A DNA stretch of 64,000 nucleotides, taken from contig JAUNJG010000001.1 of assembly GCA_030533385.1 (NCBI GenBank), positions 37,144 to 101,143 on the forward strand, written 5' to 3'. A model generated the notes under the pieces. It was not told where the DNA came from. It did no database searches and was given only the letters and a program-made list of their open reading frames with translations. This document shows, piece by piece, positions 35,857 through 42,966 of the stretch; positions within the stretch are counted from its first letter, which is position 1; each line of letters begins with the position of its first letter. Position numbers and translations under genes: made by a program. Source of the stretch: Eubacteriales bacterium. GTDB lineage: Bacteria > Bacillota > Clostridia > Lachnospirales > Lachnospiraceae.

Positions 35857-36593
35857 TTTTCTTCCTCCATTCTCCACAGATATTCTGCGTTGCGATGGAA
35901 AATATATTCCAGTTTGTCTTCCGGTACTTTCAATTCATAAAATTTCTCTACCTCAATATTCACAGGCTTATATGGCCAGTCCGTTCCGAAACACACCCTC
36001 TCCGCTCCCAGTACATCAATTGCCTTGCGCAAAACATCGACATCCATCTGTCCCGATGTCTCCACCCAAACATTTTTCAAATCTTTTACCGCCTCAATTG
36101 TTGACATTCCGAATTCATAATATCCAACATGCGTAAAAACAAAATCTATGTTCGGAAAACGTTTTGCATATTCCGCCCAGGTATAGGGAGTAGAAAAAGG
36201 CGCAGTCCCCACATGCGTCTGCACATGGACTCCATATTCCTGAATCTCAGCCAATATATTTTGCAACGCAGGCGTATTGTCCGGATAATATCCATGTTTC
36301 CATGAATGAAATTTGACTGCATCCATTTTAAGTTCCCCGAGACATCTGTGGACTTCTTCGATTGCATCCGGCGCCTTTGGATTAATGAAAGCATATCCCT
36401 TTATTACTCCCGGATAGGCCTTCATCGCCCTGTGTACCAGATCGTTTTGTTCTCTCATGGAAATTCCCGACAAACTGCTGATTCCCACTTTAGATATTCC
36501 ATATTCTGCCAGGTCTGCAACAAGTTCGTCCGGACTGTTTTCATCGCCAGAACTGGTCTTTCCCAAATGTGAATGAATATCATAAATTACCAT
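35853..36593 (-). CDS. Amidohydrolase-superfamily protein (amidohydrolase_2 type), copy 1
   Basis: 246 residues. Metal motif IYDIHSHLGKT, later histidines in VQTHVGTAPFS and VFTHVGYYEFG, and the catalytic aspartate region CFGTDWPYKPVN make this a complete ACMSD-type metal hydrolase or decarboxylase. First gene of the PTS operon, behind GGAGAAAAAGG and an operator-like repeat, so it probably acts on the imported compound or its phosphate. The paralogue at 32580-33317 lacks the aspartate. Activity is inferred from fold only. Confidence 0.85.
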   Translation of the reverse strand: MVIYDIHSHLGKTSSGDENSPDELVADLAEYGISKVGISSLSGISMREQNDLVHRAMKAYPGVIKGYAFINPKAPDAIEEVHRCLGELKMDAVKFHSWKHGYYPDNTPALQNILAEIQEYGVHVQTHVGTAPFSTPYTWAEYAKRFPNIDFVFTHVGYYEFGMSTIEAVKDLKNVWVETSGQMDVDVLRKAIDVLGAERVCFGTDWPYKPVNIEVEKFYELKVPEDKLEYIFHRNAEYLWRMEEEK

Positions 36594-36622
36594 CCTTTTT
36601 CTCCTTTCAACATTCTAAGATA

Positions 36623-36651
36623 ATAACGTTATAATGTTATGATGTTATAAT
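36623..36651 (-). promoter_or_regulatory. Operator-like repeats for the PTS operon
   Basis: A perfect 10-base palindrome ATAACGTTAT at 36623-36632 merges into three 8-base repeats GTTATAAT, GTTATGAT, GTTATAAT at 36628-36651. They overlap the -10 box and the start of transcription, a repressor position. The GntR gene upstream is the obvious candidate protein. Confidence 0.65.
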
Positions 36652-36675
36652 AATCATTTTCTATCAATTTGTCAA
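36647..36675 (-). promoter_or_regulatory. Predicted sigma-A promoter of the PTS operon
   Basis: Minus strand perfect TTGACA (36670-36675), 17-base spacer, TATTAT (36647-36652). The -10 box overlaps the operator-like repeats. Confidence 0.8.
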
Positions 36676-36886
36676 TATTTTTTTCTGCTTTATCTGTATT
36701 TTTGTAACTATTTTTCCATGTACCTGAGAATAAACAACGTCCAGCACAAACTTGCCTGCAAAGGAGGAAATCTGTTATCGAGCATAGGACGTTTCGCCCT
36801 AACCTGATGCAGCGGACTGCCTATTCTGCACTCATCTTTAATTCCGAAAAAAATAAACTAAAACCTTTATTTTCCTGTATATACAT
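36676..36886. other. Remaining intergenic sequence between the GntR gene and the PTS operon promoter
   Basis: About 210 bases with no gene seen. A segment near 36720-36765 (CCTGAGAATAAACAACGTCC) resembles a segment near 57029 (CCTGAGAAAGAACAACATCC), perhaps another short dispersed repeat. Confidence 0.35.
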
Positions 36887-36918
36887 AAAAAAAGTTCCGA
36901 ACAACAGGAACTTTTTCG
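36887..36918 (-). terminator. Intrinsic terminator of the GntR gene
   Basis: Stem AAAAAGTTCC (36889-36898) with GGAACTTTTT (36907-36916), continuing into TTTTTTT on the minus strand. Separates the regulator transcript from the PTS operon. Confidence 0.85.
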
Positions 36919-36972
36919 TAAATGCATCATGATTTATTCTCATTTGCGAATTTTCCTATCATTCAGAACTTT

Positions 36973-37713
36973 TTAATTTAATCTTAACTCTATCTTATAC
37001 TGGTAATAATCAGGATTATAGTACATCTCCACATACTCAAAAGGTTTTTTTCCCTCGATATAAGTAATGCGTTCCTTGCAAAAAACCGCTTTTCCCGAAG
37101 GCATCTGCAACAGCCTTAAAATCCTCTCTGAGGGAACTTTTACCTTTATGATTTCCTGCGCCGTGCTGGGAATGATTTCATTCTCCCTCAACAAAGCGTA
37201 AAGGGAAGCATCGGGTGTAAACTGTTCCCTTTCCAGTTTCAGACGATTTATCTTTTTTATGTAAGCCTTGTGAATGCCGACAACGATGTTTTGTCGATAT
37301 CTTTTACGCTCAATATAATACACCTTTTCTCCACGTCGTAACCCCAGCTGGTCCGCCACATGGGAATAAGGAACCAGTTCCATAAAATCAATCAATTCAG
37401 AACCTGCATGTTCGCCATAAAGCTTTGCATCATCTGTAAAACTTGTCAGTTTTCCCGCATCATACAGATACTTGCCATGGCACACGACCGTTCCTTTTCC
37501 CCCTCTGTGCTTCTTTACAATACCTTCCTGCGCCAACATTTCCACAGCGCTTCGGACAGTAATTCTACTCACCTCATAAATTTTTTGCAGCTCCGATTCC
37601 GAAGGAAGCTTTTCTCCCGGACGAAACTCTCCGGTTTGTATCCTCTTAAGAATATCAAGATATATTTGATAATGAAGTGGTACTTTTATATTTCTGTCGA
37701 TTAACTTTCCCAT
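36973..37713 (-). CDS. GntR family regulator with UTRA domain (HutC type)
   Basis: 246 residues. N-terminal winged helix (PLHYQIYLDILKRIQTGEFRPGEKLPSESELQKIYEVSRITVRSA in part) and C-terminal UTRA effector domain (about 90-240, with RRGEKVYYIERKRY and YVEMYYNPDYYQYKIEL). HutC-type regulators bind sugar phosphates or related ligands and usually repress. Upstream of and codirectional with the PTS operon, with a terminator between. The operator-like repeats at 36623-36651 are its likely target. Starts behind AGGGGAC. Confidence 0.92.
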   Translation of the reverse strand: MGKLIDRNIKVPLHYQIYLDILKRIQTGEFRPGEKLPSESELQKIYEVSRITVRSAVEMLAQEGIVKKHRGGKGTVVCHGKYLYDAGKLTSFTDDAKLYGEHAGSELIDFMELVPYSHVADQLGLRRGEKVYYIERKRYRQNIVVGIHKAYIKKINRLKLEREQFTPDASLYALLRENEIIPSTAQEIIKVKVPSERILRLLQMPSGKAVFCKERITYIEGKKPFEYVEMYYNPDYYQYKIELRLN

Positions 37714-37757
37714 TGTCCCCTGCTTTCTAACTAATTCTATGATATTTTATTATATCA

Positions 37758-38534
37758 TTAATCATATTTTTTGTGAATGTCATGGCAATGAAAGTCGTCG
37801 CTTTTTTCTAATTTTAATTTTTCTAAAAAGGCATCATCCTGCGGACTGAGTACTGCATTTTCCAACAATTCCGGACGCCGCTCCAGCGTGCGCTTTAATG
37901 ACTGCTCTCTTCTCCACTGCTCCACATTTCCATGGTGGCCGGAAAGCAGCACATCCGGCACCTTTTTTCCATGATATTCCACCGGGCGGGTGTATTGCGG
38001 ATATTCCAGCAAATTATCATGGAAAGTTTCAAATTCCGCTGATTCTTTGTTGTTAAGCACTCCGGGAATCAGGCGGGATATGGCGTCAATCATCACCATG
38101 GCAGGCAGCTCTCCTCCGGTCAGCACATAATCTCCGATGGAAATGTAATCCGTGACCAGTTCTTCCAGCACCCTCTCGTCCACACCTTCATAATGGCCGC
38201 ACAAAAACACCAGATTCTCCTCTTTTGCCAGTTCTTCCGCCATGGACTGACGAAACACTTTCCCCTGAGGGGTCACATAGACCACCCGGGGAGGCCGCTC
38301 CATAGATTTCACCACATCCTGATAAGCATCAAAAATCGGCTCCGGCTGCATGACCATGCCGGCACCTCCCCCGTAGGGATAATCATCCACATGCTTGTGT
38401 TTGTTTTTTGAATAATCCCGGATATTCACCGCGCACAGCCGAATCAGACCTGACGCAAGAGCGCGTCCCGTCACGCTGGTGTGAAGGCCCTGCTCAATCA
38501 TTTCCGGGAACAGCGTAAGCACATGATAATTCAT
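37758..38534 (-). CDS. trmD: tRNA (guanine-37-N1) methyltransferase
   Basis: 258 residues. Deep-knot SPOUT enzyme that methylates G37 of tRNAs to prevent frameshifting. MNYHVLTLFPEMI, DDYPYGGGAGMVMQPEP and SIGDYVLTGGELPAM are diagnostic. Its start codon shares one base with the rimM stop codon, so translation is coupled. It is normally followed by rplS, but here the GntR/PTS cassette lies between. Confidence 0.97.
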   Translation of the reverse strand: MNYHVLTLFPEMIEQGLHTSVTGRALASGLIRLCAVNIRDYSKNKHKHVDDYPYGGGAGMVMQPEPIFDAYQDVVKSMERPPRVVYVTPQGKVFRQSMAEELAKEENLVFLCGHYEGVDERVLEELVTDYISIGDYVLTGGELPAMVMIDAISRLIPGVLNNKESAEFETFHDNLLEYPQYTRPVEYHGKKVPDVLLSGHHGNVEQWRREQSLKRTLERRPELLENAVLSPQDDAFLEKLKLEKSDDFHCHDIHKKYD

Positions 38535-39043
38535 CAGTCAACCAATCCTTTCATCAAATGAACCAATATGATGTTTTCTTCCATATCCACATTCAAAATA
38601 CATTCTTTGATGGCCGGAAGCAAAATGCGTCCTCCATCTTCGGTCAGAACTTCATATACGTCATTGGCTCCGGTTTTGATGACATTTTCCAGCTTCCCGA
38701 TGGTCACGCCACTGTCATCTACAATGGTCAGCCCGATTAAATCTGCCACATAATATTCATCTTCTTCCAGAGCCACCGCATTTTCTCTGGTCACAAGCAG
38801 CGGACATCTTTTATACTGTTCTACCTCATTAATGTCGTCCAGATCTTTAAACTTTACGAATACAAATTGTTTAAAAAATTTACAATACTCTACTTTCAGT
38901 TCCAAAAGTTCTTTTCCTGTATCCAGAAGAACTTCTTCCAAATCTAAAAATCTTTCCTTGTCGTCTGTCGTCGGGAACACCTTGACTTCCCCTTTCAGAC
39001 CGTGGGTTCCGGTAATGATTCCTACCTGCAATAAATTTTCCAT
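38534..39043 (-). CDS. rimM: 16S rRNA processing protein RimM
   Basis: 169 residues. N-terminal LQVGIITGTHGLKGEVKVFP and the later PRC-barrel domain with YYVADLIGLTIVDD and LLPAIKECILNVD fit RimM, an assembly factor for the 30S head that binds S19. Start behind AGGAGG. The leader contains two terminator-like hairpins. Confidence 0.95.
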   Translation of the reverse strand: MENLLQVGIITGTHGLKGEVKVFPTTDDKERFLDLEEVLLDTGKELLELKVEYCKFFKQFVFVKFKDLDDINEVEQYKRCPLLVTRENAVALEEDEYYVADLIGLTIVDDSGVTIGKLENVIKTGANDVYEVLTEDGGRILLPAIKECILNVDMEENIILVHLMKGLVD

Positions 39044-39051
39044 TTTGTCCT

Positions 39052-39082
39052 CCTAAAAAAGAACAAAGCGGGCAGGCCCGCT
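39052..39082 (-). terminator. Terminator-like hairpin directly before rimM
   Basis: GCGGGC-GCCCGC stem (39068-39081) followed on the minus strand by TTTGTTCTTTTTT, ending only a few bases before the rimM Shine-Dalgarno sequence. Being in front of the gene, it may be a leader attenuator. Confidence 0.6.
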
Positions 39083-39183
39083 TCCATTCCTCTTCTCCCT
39101 CTCCCGGGAGGGGCTTGCTCATTTTAATGTGCCGATGTTTTCGCAGCCATTCATCCATGCCGTGGAGATATTTTTCTATAAGA

Positions 39184-39231
39184 CAAAAAAGGACTGTTGC
39201 AAAAGTCAGCAAACTGCTTTGCAACGGCCCT
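39184..39231 (-). terminator. Intrinsic terminator between khpA and rimM
   Basis: Stem GGACTGTTGCAAA (39191-39203) with TTTGCAACGGCCC (39218-39230), followed on the minus strand by six T bases. It starts just after the khpA stop codon, inside what is normally one operon. Confidence 0.75.
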
Positions 39232-39240
39232 TCCTGCCAA

Positions 39241-39471
39241 TTACTGAGCGATATCCACTATCACTTTTTTATCTTCCCTGGATGCCGCAGCCTTGACCAC
39301 AGTACGCATCGCTCTTGCAATCCGTCCCTGTTTTCCGATGACCTTGCCCATATCTTCCGGGGAAACATGGAGCTCTAAAATGAGAGCGTTGTCCGTCTCT
39401 TTTTCAGTCACCGTCACTTCCTCCGGATGATCTACCAGAGATACCGCAATAACTTTTACCAACTCTTTCAT
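39241..39471 (-). CDS. khpA: KH-domain RNA-binding protein KhpA
   Basis: 76 residues, a single KH domain: KELVKVIAVSLVDHPEEVTV and the RNA-binding loop GKVIGKQGRIARAMR. Small RNA-binding partner of KhpB in Firmicutes. Usually sits between rpsP and rimM, as here. The ATG at 39471 has GGAGG eight bases ahead. Confidence 0.95.
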   Translation of the reverse strand: MKELVKVIAVSLVDHPEEVTVTEKETDNALILELHVSPEDMGKVIGKQGRIARAMRTVVKAAASREDKKVIVDIAQ

Positions 39472-39489
39472 CACACAAGCCTCCAGTGA

Positions 39490-39735
39490 TTATTTTTCAA
39501 TACCGGCATTCTTTAATAATCTAGCTACGGTATCTGTTGGCTGAGCACCTTTGTTAAGCCACGCCTTTGCTTCTTCCTCGTCGAACTTAACAACTGCCGG
39601 ATCCTGGTTCGGGTCATAAAAACCTACTTCTGCGATGTTTCTTCCATCTCTCGGAGACCTTGCGTCTGCCACAACCACTCTATAGATAGGACTTTTTTTC
39701 TTACCCATTCTTTTTAATCTCATTTTTACTGCCAT
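39490..39735 (-). CDS. rpsP: 30S ribosomal protein S16
   Basis: 81 residues, full length: [25 protein letters not shown] and ARLLKNAG. Start behind GAAAGAGGTG. First ribosomal gene of the rpsP-khpA-rimM-trmD group, following ffh. Confidence 0.97.
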   Translation of the reverse strand: MAVKMRLKRMGKKKSPIYRVVVADARSPRDGRNIAEVGFYDPNQDPAVVKFDEEEAKAWLNKGAQPTDTVARLLKNAGIEK

Positions 39736-39876
39736 GTGTTTTCACCTCTTTCTTCTTATTTCAATATCTATAGGGAACCGGTTTCCCGGTATCCTGCAAT
39801 TGGCACAGGGCAAAACAATGATCCTCTTGCCCGGTTAAAAATGTTTAGAAGCCCTCTGGCTGATAACAAACCCATA

Positions 39877-41238
39877 TTAAAATGGGAATTTCATTCCGCC
39901 CAGATTAAAGCCGCCGCCTCGTCTGCGGCCGCCTTTGCCTCCCATCATCCCGCTCATCTGCTTCATCATCTTTCGGGATTGTTCAAATTGCTTGCAAAGC
40001 TTATTGACCTCCTGCATACTCACGCCCGCCCCATTGGCAATACGCTTTTTCCGGGAAGGATTGAGCAGGTTCGGATTGCTTCTTTCTTCCGGGGTCATAG
40101 AATAGATGATGGCCTCGATGCGGTCCATCGCCTTATCGTCAATGTCCACATTCTTTATCTGACTGCCGACTCCCGGAATCATGGAAAGCAAATCTGCGAT
40201 GCCTCCCATATTTTTTATCTGCTGCATCTGGCTCAGGAAATCATCAAAACCAAATTCTGCTTTGCGAAGCTTCTTTTCAAGCTCTTTGGCCGACTCTTCA
40301 TCCACCGCATTCTGCGCCTTCTCAATCAGCGTCAGCACATCCCCCATGCCGAGGATGCGGCTGGTCATCCTATCAGGATAAAACTGCTGTAAATCTTCCA
40401 GCTTCTCTCCCATTCCAATATATAAAATCGGCTTTCCGGTAACAGCACGAATGGAGAGAGCAGCTCCGCCTCTCGTATCACCGTCCAGCTTCGTCAATAT
40501 CACACCGTCGATACCAACCTTCTCTTCAAAGGTCTTTGCCACATTGACCGCATCCTGACCCGTCATGGCATCCACCACGAGAACAGTCTGAGTGACGTCC
40601 ACGTTGGCCTTGATATTTTCCAGCTCCTCCATCATGGACTCATCCACATGAAGACGTCCGGCCGTATCTAAAATAACAATATTATTTCCATGGTCCTTGG
40701 CATATTCCACGGAGGCCTTCGCAATATCTACCGGGCTCTTCTTATCTCCCATGGTAAATACAGGCACTCCCTGCTTTGCCCCGTTTACTTCCAACTGTTT
40801 GATGGCCGCCGGGCGGTATACATCTCCGGCCACCAGCAACGGATTCTTTCCTTTTTTCTTTAATTTCCCTGCAATCTTGGCTGCCGTCGTCGTCTTTCCG
40901 GCTCCCTGAAGACCGGCCATCAGATATATGGTAATCTCATTGCCCGGCTTTATGGCAAGCTCCGTCGTCTCAGAACCCATGAGGGCTTCCATTTCTTCTT
41001 TCACGATCTTGATGACCATCTGTCCCGGATTCAACCCTGTCAAGACGTCCTGTCCCACAGCTCTTTCCGTAACCTTCTTAATGAAATCCTTCACGACCCG
41101 GAAGTTTACATCCGCTTCCAGCAAAGCTCTCTTGACCTCTTTCATGGCCTCCTTTACATCGGCCTCCGTCAATCTTCCTTTGCTTCTCAGATTTTTAAAA
41201 ATATTTTGTAATTTATCAGTAAGGCTTTCAAATGCCAT
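39877..41238 (-). CDS. ffh: Signal recognition particle GTPase Ffh
   Basis: 453 residues. N and G domains (AFESLTDKLQNIFKNLRSKG; G1 GLQGAGKTTTAAKIA; G3 DTAGRLH; G4 TKLDGD) and a methionine-rich M domain (about 300-453, MMKQMSGMMGGKGG) that binds 4.5S RNA and signal sequences. Targets membrane proteins to FtsY and Sec. Co-directional with ylxM 13 bases upstream. Start behind AAGGAGG. Confidence 0.97.
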   Translation of the reverse strand: MAFESLTDKLQNIFKNLRSKGRLTEADVKEAMKEVKRALLEADVNFRVVKDFIKKVTERAVGQDVLTGLNPGQMVIKIVKEEMEALMGSETTELAIKPGNEITIYLMAGLQGAGKTTTAAKIAGKLKKKGKNPLLVAGDVYRPAAIKQLEVNGAKQGVPVFTMGDKKSPVDIAKASVEYAKDHGNNIVILDTAGRLHVDESMMEELENIKANVDVTQTVLVVDAMTGQDAVNVAKTFEEKVGIDGVILTKLDGDTRGGAALSIRAVTGKPILYIGMGEKLEDLQQFYPDRMTSRILGMGDVLTLIEKAQNAVDEESAKELEKKLRKAEFGFDDFLSQMQQIKNMGGIADLLSMIPGVGSQIKNVDIDDKAMDRIEAIIYSMTPEERSNPNLLNPSRKKRIANGAGVSMQEVNKLCKQFEQSRKMMKQMSGMMGGKGGRRRGGGFNLGGMKFPF

Positions 41239-41251
41239 AACAGCCTCCTTG

Positions 41252-41608
41252 CTAATACTGGTCTAAAATCTCACTGGACAGCTCTTTAATATCTGAAATA
41301 CGCTTCCGGAATCTCTCTTCATCCTCACAGGTGGAAATCTCCTCCGCATACTGATGAATCGTCCTTACCGTCTTCTTCACCTTCAAAAAATGTTCTACCA
41401 AATGAAGCCTCTCCTCATACTCAAAAAGAATCTTCTCACATCGGCGAATCATATCATGAACTCCCTGCCTGCTGATGCCTCTCAGGTTCGCAATCTCCGT
41501 CACTGACAAGTCATCCTGAATGTACTCTCCGTAAACCTCCTTTTGATTTTCTGTGAGAAGCTCTCCGTAAAAATCAAACAATAAAGTCTTTTCTGCTATT
41601 TTATCCAA
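41252..41608 (-). CDS. ylxM: YlxM family SRP-associated regulator (UPF0122)
   Basis: 118 residues, helix-turn-helix sigma-70-region-4-like fold: LTENQKEVYGEYIQDDLSVTEIANLRGISRQGVHDMIRR. Always upstream of ffh in Firmicutes and stimulates SRP GTPase in streptococci. Helical C-terminus. Start with ATG; the promoter is upstream in the 240-base gap after the rubrerythrin terminator. Confidence 0.95.
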   Translation of the reverse strand: MDKIAEKTLLFDFYGELLTENQKEVYGEYIQDDLSVTEIANLRGISRQGVHDMIRRCEKILFEYEERLHLVEHFLKVKKTVRTIHQYAEEISTCEDEERFRKRISDIKELSSEILDQY

Positions 41609-41702
41609 TGATAACCACCTCTTGTAAAGTCATTTCCCTTTACCGAAGATGATTATATGCCATGTTTCTATCTTTGTCAAGTAGTTTTCCTTGCTTTTTA
41701 TG

Positions 41703-41740
41703 TAAAAAATGGGCATCCGTCATAAGGCGGATGCCCGTTA
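41703..41740 (-). terminator. Intrinsic terminator of the rubrerythrin gene
   Basis: Perfect GGGCATCCG / CGGATGCCC stem (41711-41719, 41728-41736) with an ATTTTTTAC run on the minus strand, 110 bases after the rubrerythrin stop codon. Confidence 0.85.
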
Positions 41741-41850
41741 GAAAGGGGAGGATATAAGTTTTTCCTGACGACTGTCACATCCGATGTATCCATCGGATAC
41801 TATCATTATAACCATCCGTCCAAAATATATACGCTTCCCTCTTAAAAATC

Positions 41851-42393
41851 TTAGTAATTTTCAGGTTTAATCTGGAAGTGAGCCTGTGGATGATCACACA
41901 CTGGACATACTTCCGGTGCCTTCTTGCCAATGCAGATGTGTCCGCAGTTTGCACACTGCCAAATCACTTCGTTGTCTCTGGAGAATACAATCTCTTTTTT
42001 TACGTTGTCAAGAAGCTTTAAGTATCTCTGCTCATGCTCTTTTTCCACTGCTGCAACACCGTCAAATTTATCTGCAATCTCATAGAAACCTTCTTCTCTG
42101 GCTTCTTTTGCAAACTGTGCATACATGTCTGTCCACTCATAGTTCTCTCCGTCAGCTGCTGACTGCAGGTTTTCAAGAGTAGATTTGATTGCGCCGCCTT
42201 CTAATAATTTAAACCACATCTTTGCATGCTCTTTTTCGTTGGCAGCTGTCTCTTCAAAGATGTTGGCAATCTGTACATAACCTTCTTTTTTAGCTTTGCT
42301 TGCGAAGTAAGTGTATTTGTTTCTTGCCTGGGACTCTCCGGCAAATGCTGTCATTAAGTTCTGTTCTGTTTTTGTTCCTTTTAAACTTGGCAT
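41851..42393 (-). CDS. rbr: Rubrerythrin
   Basis: 180 residues. N-terminal di-iron ferritin-like domain ([35 protein letters not shown] and [12 protein letters not shown] supply the glutamates and histidines) and C-terminal rubredoxin-type iron site [23 protein letters not shown]. Reduces hydrogen peroxide in anaerobes. Has its own promoter with a leader of about 260 bases and its own terminator. Confidence 0.97.
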   Translation of the reverse strand: MPSLKGTKTEQNLMTAFAGESQARNKYTYFASKAKKEGYVQIANIFEETAANEKEHAKMWFKLLEGGAIKSTLENLQSAADGENYEWTDMYAQFAKEAREEGFYEIADKFDGVAAVEKEHEQRYLKLLDNVKKEIVFSRDNEVIWQCANCGHICIGKKAPEVCPVCDHPQAHFQIKPENY

Positions 42394-42738
42394 AATAAAC
42401 CTCTCCTTTTCTATTTTGTTTATATTTCGTTTTTTGAAATAGGCTTTTGTGAAAAAACCATAAGAAAACGCTCGATTTCAAGAACGCCGAGACGCTCTTT
42501 CGGCGCACACCGACATCCCGCCAGTCTGCGTACCCTCCACTCGCCGCACTCTCCTCTTCCAAGAAGACTCTGAATAAATATCCACAGCCTATCCTCCGGG
42601 AAGAACAACTCTCCGACGAGAGAACTACCGCAATGAATCCAATCATCACTGCCTCTATATTATTCTATTCTTATCAACTTGTCAATACCTCTGTCGGCCG
42701 CAGCCGGCGAATGACTTTTGCCATGACCGTCAGTTCTG
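42394..42738. other. Long leader of the rubrerythrin gene
   Basis: No convincing gene in this stretch. It holds the minus-strand promoter at 42657-42685 and a roughly 260-base 5' leader with several short GC-rich self-complementary blocks. Confidence 0.4.
42657..42685 (-). promoter_or_regulatory. Predicted sigma-A promoter of rubrerythrin
   Basis: Minus strand perfect TTGACA (42680-42685), 17-base spacer, TAATAT (42657-42662). Confidence 0.6.
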
Positions 42739-42966
42739 TCAAAGACCGTCTTTTTCTTTTTTCTGCTTTTCTTTCTCTGTCTCCCGCTCTTTCGACAGAC
42801 GGTAAATAAACAGATAAGCATACAAAAGTACCGGCAATACCAGCATGGAAACAAGAGAAGCCATAAAATAAGGACTTCCTGTGATGGCACAATATAATGT
42901 AAAAAAAACGAGCAGCAGCAACAGCAGTACTGCGGCAAGGGCGAGGATTCGTTTACATGTTTTCAT
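42739..42966 (-). CDS. Small membrane protein of unknown function
   Basis: 75 residues: two hydrophobic segments (about 8-27, ILALAAVLLLLLLVFFTLYC, and about 32-57) followed by a lysine/glutamate-rich tail (SKERETEKEKQKKEKDG). Its start overlaps the end of rarA by 14 bases, so translation may be coupled. I do not recognise a family. Length and overlap support a real gene. Confidence 0.6.
   Translation of the reverse strand: MKTCKRILALAAVLLLLLLVFFTLYCAITGSPYFMASLVSMLVLPVLLYAYLFIYRLSKERETEKEKQKKEKDGL

Noticed and set aside
42420-42608. Small minus-strand frame in the rubrerythrin leader
   Set aside because: No ribosome binding site, Cys/Arg/Trp-rich composition and no family; taken as untranslated leader.
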